Assembly (NCBI GenBank): GCA_032251435.1
Contig: JAVVEH010000014.1
Location: 29,351-93,350 of the forward strand
Direction of reading: 5' to 3'
DNA: 64,000 bases
Source: JAVVEH01 sp032251435
GTDB taxonomy: Bacteria > Verrucomicrobiota > Lentisphaeria > Oligosphaerales > MVZH01
A program made the translations under genes and the position numbers. Each line of letters starts with the position of its first letter. Position 1 is the stretch's first letter. This document shows, in pieces, positions 60,993-64,000 of this stretch. The notes below the pieces were generated by a model. It ran no database searches, was not told where the DNA came from, and saw only the letters and a list, made by a program, of their open reading frames with translations.

Positions 60993-61945
60993 CGGGACGA
61001 CCACGTCACCTCGGGAAACTCCTCGGCCAACGCGCGGATTTTCTCCGTCAAATCCCGGTCAAACTGGCGCGCTTGCGGCGTGTCGGGATGCAGGTGTTTG
61101 TGGTTGATGTCCCGGAGCAGGGGGGCGTATTTTTCAATGAACACGCGGGCGCGTTCATTCAGGACAGCGGATTGAAAGCGTTCCCAGATAATATCCACCG
61201 CCACGTCATTGGGATGCGTCAGGCTGCGATCAAAAAAACGATAATCACGCAGTTCATCCAGGACAATTTCGTAGGCGGGAAAATAAAAACAGCGGTCCAG
61301 TTCGTCACAGAGATCGTGGCAGGCCGTGATCAACTGAGCTTTGCTCAATTGATTCAGCGGGGCGGAATCACGCAGGTGGCGGACGGGACTTACAGTGAGC
61401 AGCAGGTGAATGTCCGGATTGATCGAGCGGACACAGGTGACGGCCGCGGTGACCGCGTCCACCAGCCGCGGACTCCGCGCCAGCGTCCGGTCAAACTGAT
61501 CGGCTGGCAAGCGATGGCAATTGGCGACGGGGCGGCCTGTTCCCCGGTGTTCATAAACATACGCGGTGCCGAATGTCAAAAACAGCCATTTGGCTTTTGC
61601 CAGAGCCTCAATTCCGGTTTTGAACGCCTGGTTGATTTCCGCCAGCGTCCGCTTCCGGATGGGACTGGAAAAAGCGCCGTGATGATCCAGGCTGCACCAG
61701 AGCCCGTCCGCCTCAATTAAGTCACTTTCTGAATAACAGCGCCCCTCAACCAGACGGCTCAGGCAGGCGGCTATGCACAAGGGATTGTACACCACTCCGG
61801 CAGGATTGAGATAAATCGGCAGGCGGGCATCCAGAAGTTTGCCGCCGACACGCTCGGCGAAACATGATCCCATAGCCAAAACCGGATCGGTGAGGCCGAC
61901 CTGGACGGCAAGCGGCGGACATGTGACGGGGGTCAGCAGGCGCAT
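60944..61945 (-). CDS. GSCFA-domain protein
   Basis: The 333-residue protein carries the family motif near the N-terminus (LAMGSCFAERVGGKL) and further conserved strings FLTFGTAYVYEHRGTGRPVA, TVSPVRHLRD, FYFPAYEIVLDELRDYRFF and LTHPNDVAVDIIWERF. GSCFA proteins are SGNH/PC-esterase-like and may act on cell-surface polysaccharide. The last 20 residues (after PEVTW) are encoded by the repeat DNA described at 60860-60992, so the native C-terminus has probably been replaced. Confidence 0.88.
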   Translation of the reverse strand: MRLLTPVTCPPLAVQVGLTDPVLAMGSCFAERVGGKLLDARLPIYLNPAGVVYNPLCIAACLSRLVEGRCYSESDLIEADGLWCSLDHHGAFSSPIRKRTLAEINQAFKTGIEALAKAKWLFLTFGTAYVYEHRGTGRPVANCHRLPADQFDRTLARSPRLVDAVTAAVTCVRSINPDIHLLLTVSPVRHLRDSAPLNQLSKAQLITACHDLCDELDRCFYFPAYEIVLDELRDYRFFDRSLTHPNDVAVDIIWERFQSAVLNERARVFIEKYAPLLRDINHKHLHPDTPQARQFDRDLTEKIRALAEEFPEVTWSSREEPRGTRLRPGADPP

Positions 61946-61954
61946 AAGGTGAGC

Positions 61955-62185
61955 TTAAAAAGGCTGGCGACTGCTGGTGGCCCGCTTGCGGTAGTGCCCG
62001 CATCGTTCACACCGCCAGTGACGATGAAAAAAATGGGCGATCGGCCAGACGACAAGAAACAGCCCGACGGTGACGACCGTGGTGAATAAAGCGGATTTGA
62101 AGAATGTGCTACTGTGCGGAGTCTTGCGTCCGCACCTTTCACAATACATTGTTCTGAGAGGAGTCGGTTCTTTGGGTCTGGCCAT
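61955..62185 (-). CDS. small zinc-ribbon membrane protein
   Basis: The 76-residue protein has a CERCGRKTPH pair, one membrane helix (FTTVVTVGLFLVVWPIAHFF) and a CERCGHYRKR pair, so two CxxC knuckles flank a membrane segment. I know no function. It ends 9 bp before the GSCFA start on the same strand and may be cotranscribed. A hairpin (AGGCGC/GCGCCT, 62201-62220) lies just upstream. Confidence 0.65.
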   Translation of the reverse strand: MARPKEPTPLRTMYCERCGRKTPHSSTFFKSALFTTVVTVGLFLVVWPIAHFFHRHWRCERCGHYRKRATSSRQPF

Positions 62186-62386
62186 TCAATAAATACTCAC
62201 GTAAAGAGGCGCCTGGACAAGCGCCTGGGATGATGATGGGGGTCCCGTTTTAACAATCGGTGACATAATTCCCCCTGGCCTGAAATCAATAAGACGTTAG
62301 GAGTAATCAGCGCTGCGTGATGGAATTGCGGCGCGGGGTTTGGTTCCAGGAGGGCGGGGCGGACGGGATTCCTGCCCAGATGACGG

Positions 62387-62414
62387 TTGCGGAACGGGAT
62401 AAAAAAGCTATAGT
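62387..62414 (+). promoter_or_regulatory. possible promoter of thrH
   Basis: TTGCGG (62387-62392), 16 bases, then TATAGT (62409-62414), about 50 bp before the thrH ATG. The -10 box is good, the -35 box weak. By-eye prediction. Confidence 0.3.
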
Positions 62415-62463
62415 TTGGCTATCTTCAGAGAACGATTTAAACGCAAAAAAAAGGTGATGTGTC

Positions 62464-63087
62464 ATGCCCAAAAAACCACTACTTGTGGCGATGGATTTAG
62501 AAGGAGTTCTCGTGCCCGAGATCTGGATCGCTGTGGCGGAGAAGACGGGAATCGAAAAATTGCGCCTGACCACCCGCGATGTGTCTGATTATGACGAATT
62601 GATGCGGGGACGGCTTGACCTGCTGGCCAAACACGGCTTGACCATTGAGGACATCCAGGCCGTGATCGCCTCTCTGGAGCCGTTGCCGGGAGCACTTGAA
62701 TTGCTGACGGGCCTGCGGGAACGCTTTCAAGTGATTATTCTGTCGGACACGTTTTACGAATTCGCCGCCCCGTTGATGGCGAAACTCGGCTGGCCCGCGC
62801 TGTTCTGTAATTATCTGGATATTGACGCGGACGGCGCGGTCACAGGATATCGCTTACGTAAAAAAGACGGCAAACGCGAAGCGGTCAAACGATTTAAGGA
62901 GCTCAATTTTGATGTGGTCGCTGTCGGTGATTCGTATAACGACACGACCATGCTCGGTGCCGCCCATTTGGGCATTCTCTTTCGGCCGTCGGCGAATGTG
63001 AAAAGGGATTTTCCGCAGTACTCCGTGGCGGAGCATTATGAGGATCTTGACTTTTTCATCACGGAATTTTGCACATCGGAGAGATGA
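62464..63087 (+). CDS. thrH: bifunctional phosphoserine phosphatase / homoserine phosphotransferase
   Basis: The 207-residue HAD protein matches ThrH: motif I VAMDLEGVLVPEIW (DxE rather than DxD), motif II VIILSDTFYEFAAP, Lys in LRKKDGKREAVKRF and motif IV VAVGDSYNDTTMLG. ThrH moves phosphate from phosphoserine to homoserine or water, linking serine and threonine synthesis. AAGGTG lies about 8 bases before the ATG. Convergent with ispD, 9 bp apart. Confidence 0.94.
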   Translation: MPKKPLLVAMDLEGVLVPEIWIAVAEKTGIEKLRLTTRDVSDYDELMRGRLDLLAKHGLTIEDIQAVIASLEPLPGALELLTGLRERFQVIILSDTFYEFAAPLMAKLGWPALFCNYLDIDADGAVTGYRLRKKDGKREAVKRFKELNFDVVAVGDSYNDTTMLGAAHLGILFRPSANVKRDFPQYSVAEHYEDLDFFITEFCTSER

Positions 63088-63096
63088 ATCGGGCTG

Positions 63097-63795
63097 TCAG
63101 AGGTCCGATTGAAAGGTGATTTTCCGGTTGTCGCCGGCATGGAGGACTAGGTGGACCTTGCCGCCCGTCAGCTCCACCGCCTGAGCGTCGTCCGTCACGG
63201 TGATTCCACGACTGATAATCTCTTGATAAGCGGTTGTGATGAGGGCGCGGTCAAAGACTTGCGGTGTTTCCGTGGCCCGCAGCGCGTCGCGGTCCAGAGT
63301 TTTGATCACGTCCCCGCTTTGATCCACCAGCTTGGTTGTGTCCCTCACCGGAATGGCGGCGACACCACTACCGCGGAGACGGGCCGATTGAACACAGGCG
63401 GTGAGCAAGTCTATTCCCATCCGGGGGCGAGCCGCATCGTGAATCGCGGCGATGACACACGTTGACGGCAGGGCCTTCAACCCAGCGAATACGGAATCCT
63501 GCCGTTCAGATCCTCCTTCCACCAGCTTGATCCATCTGAAAAAATCTTCATGTTCAATCAGCGGAATAAGCTCCTTGCGAAGGTCCTTTGAGACCACGAC
63601 AATCGTCTGTTGGCAGGGTAAAAGCGGTGCGAATCTACGCAAGCTGTGTAGAATGACGGGGGCGCCCTCAAACGTCACGAGTAGCTTGTTTTTTCGCCCT
63701 CCAAAACGGCTGCCGCCTCCGCCGGCGACAATCACCAGTCCCGTGTCGGAAAATGTCTCGTCCGTTTTTTCCGTTGGGTCTTTCATCGGTATCAT
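63097..63795 (-). CDS. ispD: 2-C-methyl-D-erythritol 4-phosphate cytidylyltransferase
   Basis: It joins CTP and MEP in the non-mevalonate isoprenoid pathway. Seen are the CTP-binding loop VIVAGGGGSRFGGRKNK, SERQDSVFAGL, IHDAARPRM, IPVRDTTKLVD and TDDAQAVELTG. Length (232 residues) is normal. Three in-frame starts exist (TTG 63804, ATG 63795, ATG 63786); none has a strong ribosome site, and 63795 is listed. IspF is not adjacent. Confidence 0.93.
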   Translation of the reverse strand: MIPMKDPTEKTDETFSDTGLVIVAGGGGSRFGGRKNKLLVTFEGAPVILHSLRRFAPLLPCQQTIVVVSKDLRKELIPLIEHEDFFRWIKLVEGGSERQDSVFAGLKALPSTCVIAAIHDAARPRMGIDLLTACVQSARLRGSGVAAIPVRDTTKLVDQSGDVIKTLDRDALRATETPQVFDRALITTAYQEIISRGITVTDDAQAVELTGGKVHLVLHAGDNRKITFQSDL

Positions 63796-63804
63796 TCCAT
63801 TCAA

Positions 63805-64000
63805 TCACAAAGAACCGATAGCATCGGGTCGAATAATGACAGTTAATATCCCCCTGTTTGGGCGGAAGGCAACCTCCCGTCAGCGGAGATTTGTATGTAT
63901 GGTTCCGCTGGATTACCAATGGAGTGAACTCAACAGTAAGCCCGTAACTGTCGGAATGACACCAGCCCGGCTCCCGAATCATCAAAACGCTTCTTCTCCG
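63805..64000. other. gene-free right edge
   Basis: The last 196 bases upstream of ispD hold no ORF with family features. A weak inverted pair, CAGCGGA (63880-63886) and TCCGCTG (63904-63910), is the only structure seen; it could belong to an ispD control region or to repeat DNA. Confidence 0.4.

Noticed and set aside
1..64000. CRISPR array
   Set aside because: No regularly spaced repeats of 23-45 bases with unique spacers were found; the repeats present are tandem, palindromic or irregularly dispersed.

Overview
The window looks like chromosomal DNA of a Gram-negative member of the PVC superphylum, most likely Kiritimatiellota or Lentisphaerota. Signs are a KDO/LPS-export gene set (diderm envelope), a PEP-CTERM protein with an exosortase/EpsI pair, a CxPxR sulfatase, a XylR-type AraC regulator, a DUF6288-type protein, a prepilin with FTLIE but no Gly at -1, and many short 'phrase' repeats between genes. 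The assignment is inference; no rRNA or marker gene is present.

1-15.4 kb is accessory in character. It holds a NarL-type two-component pair with a small unknown gene, about 1 kb of repeat debris, a large esterase-like protein with a nested and apparently circularly permuted SGNH domain, a 1.2-kDa-residue-class PDZ/DUF6288 protein (about 1,180 residues), repeat-rich DNA, a XylR-like regulator, a PEP-CTERM protein, a DUF4143 ATPase and a sulfatase.

15.8-29.1 kb is one long co-directional run: kdsA-kdsC-lptC-lptA-lptB-hpf-exosortase-epsI-giant TPR protein-family B DNA polymerase-EFR1-type flavodoxin/ferredoxin. Several genes overlap by a few bases. LPS precursor synthesis and export are thus linked to PEP-CTERM sorting, and oddly to a DNA polymerase. 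The minus strand of 29.1-32.2 kb carries an AEC transporter, a decayed GIY-YIG gene touching a tRNA-Val(CAC), and a 5'-nucleotidase.

32.6-46.5 kb is the most unusual region. A type II secretion/type IV pilus-like gene set (GspC-like, secretin, two coiled-coil/TPR exported proteins, a membrane protein ... GspE, GspF, GspG) is interrupted by a divergent F-type ATPase cluster in the order epsilon, c, b-delta fusion, alpha, gamma, beta. No gene for subunit a is visible. All genes run in one direction with gaps of about 115 bp or less, and three junctions overlap.

46.6-64 kb holds alr, an orphan receiver, a CobS-like protein that lacks the family's acidic motif, a HEAT-repeat protein, a UvrD/PcrA-type helicase, an AsmA-like protein, gnd with a clear terminator, a second secretin followed directly by MacA/MacB-type ABC exporter genes, a GSCFA protein, a small zinc-ribbon protein, thrH and ispD.
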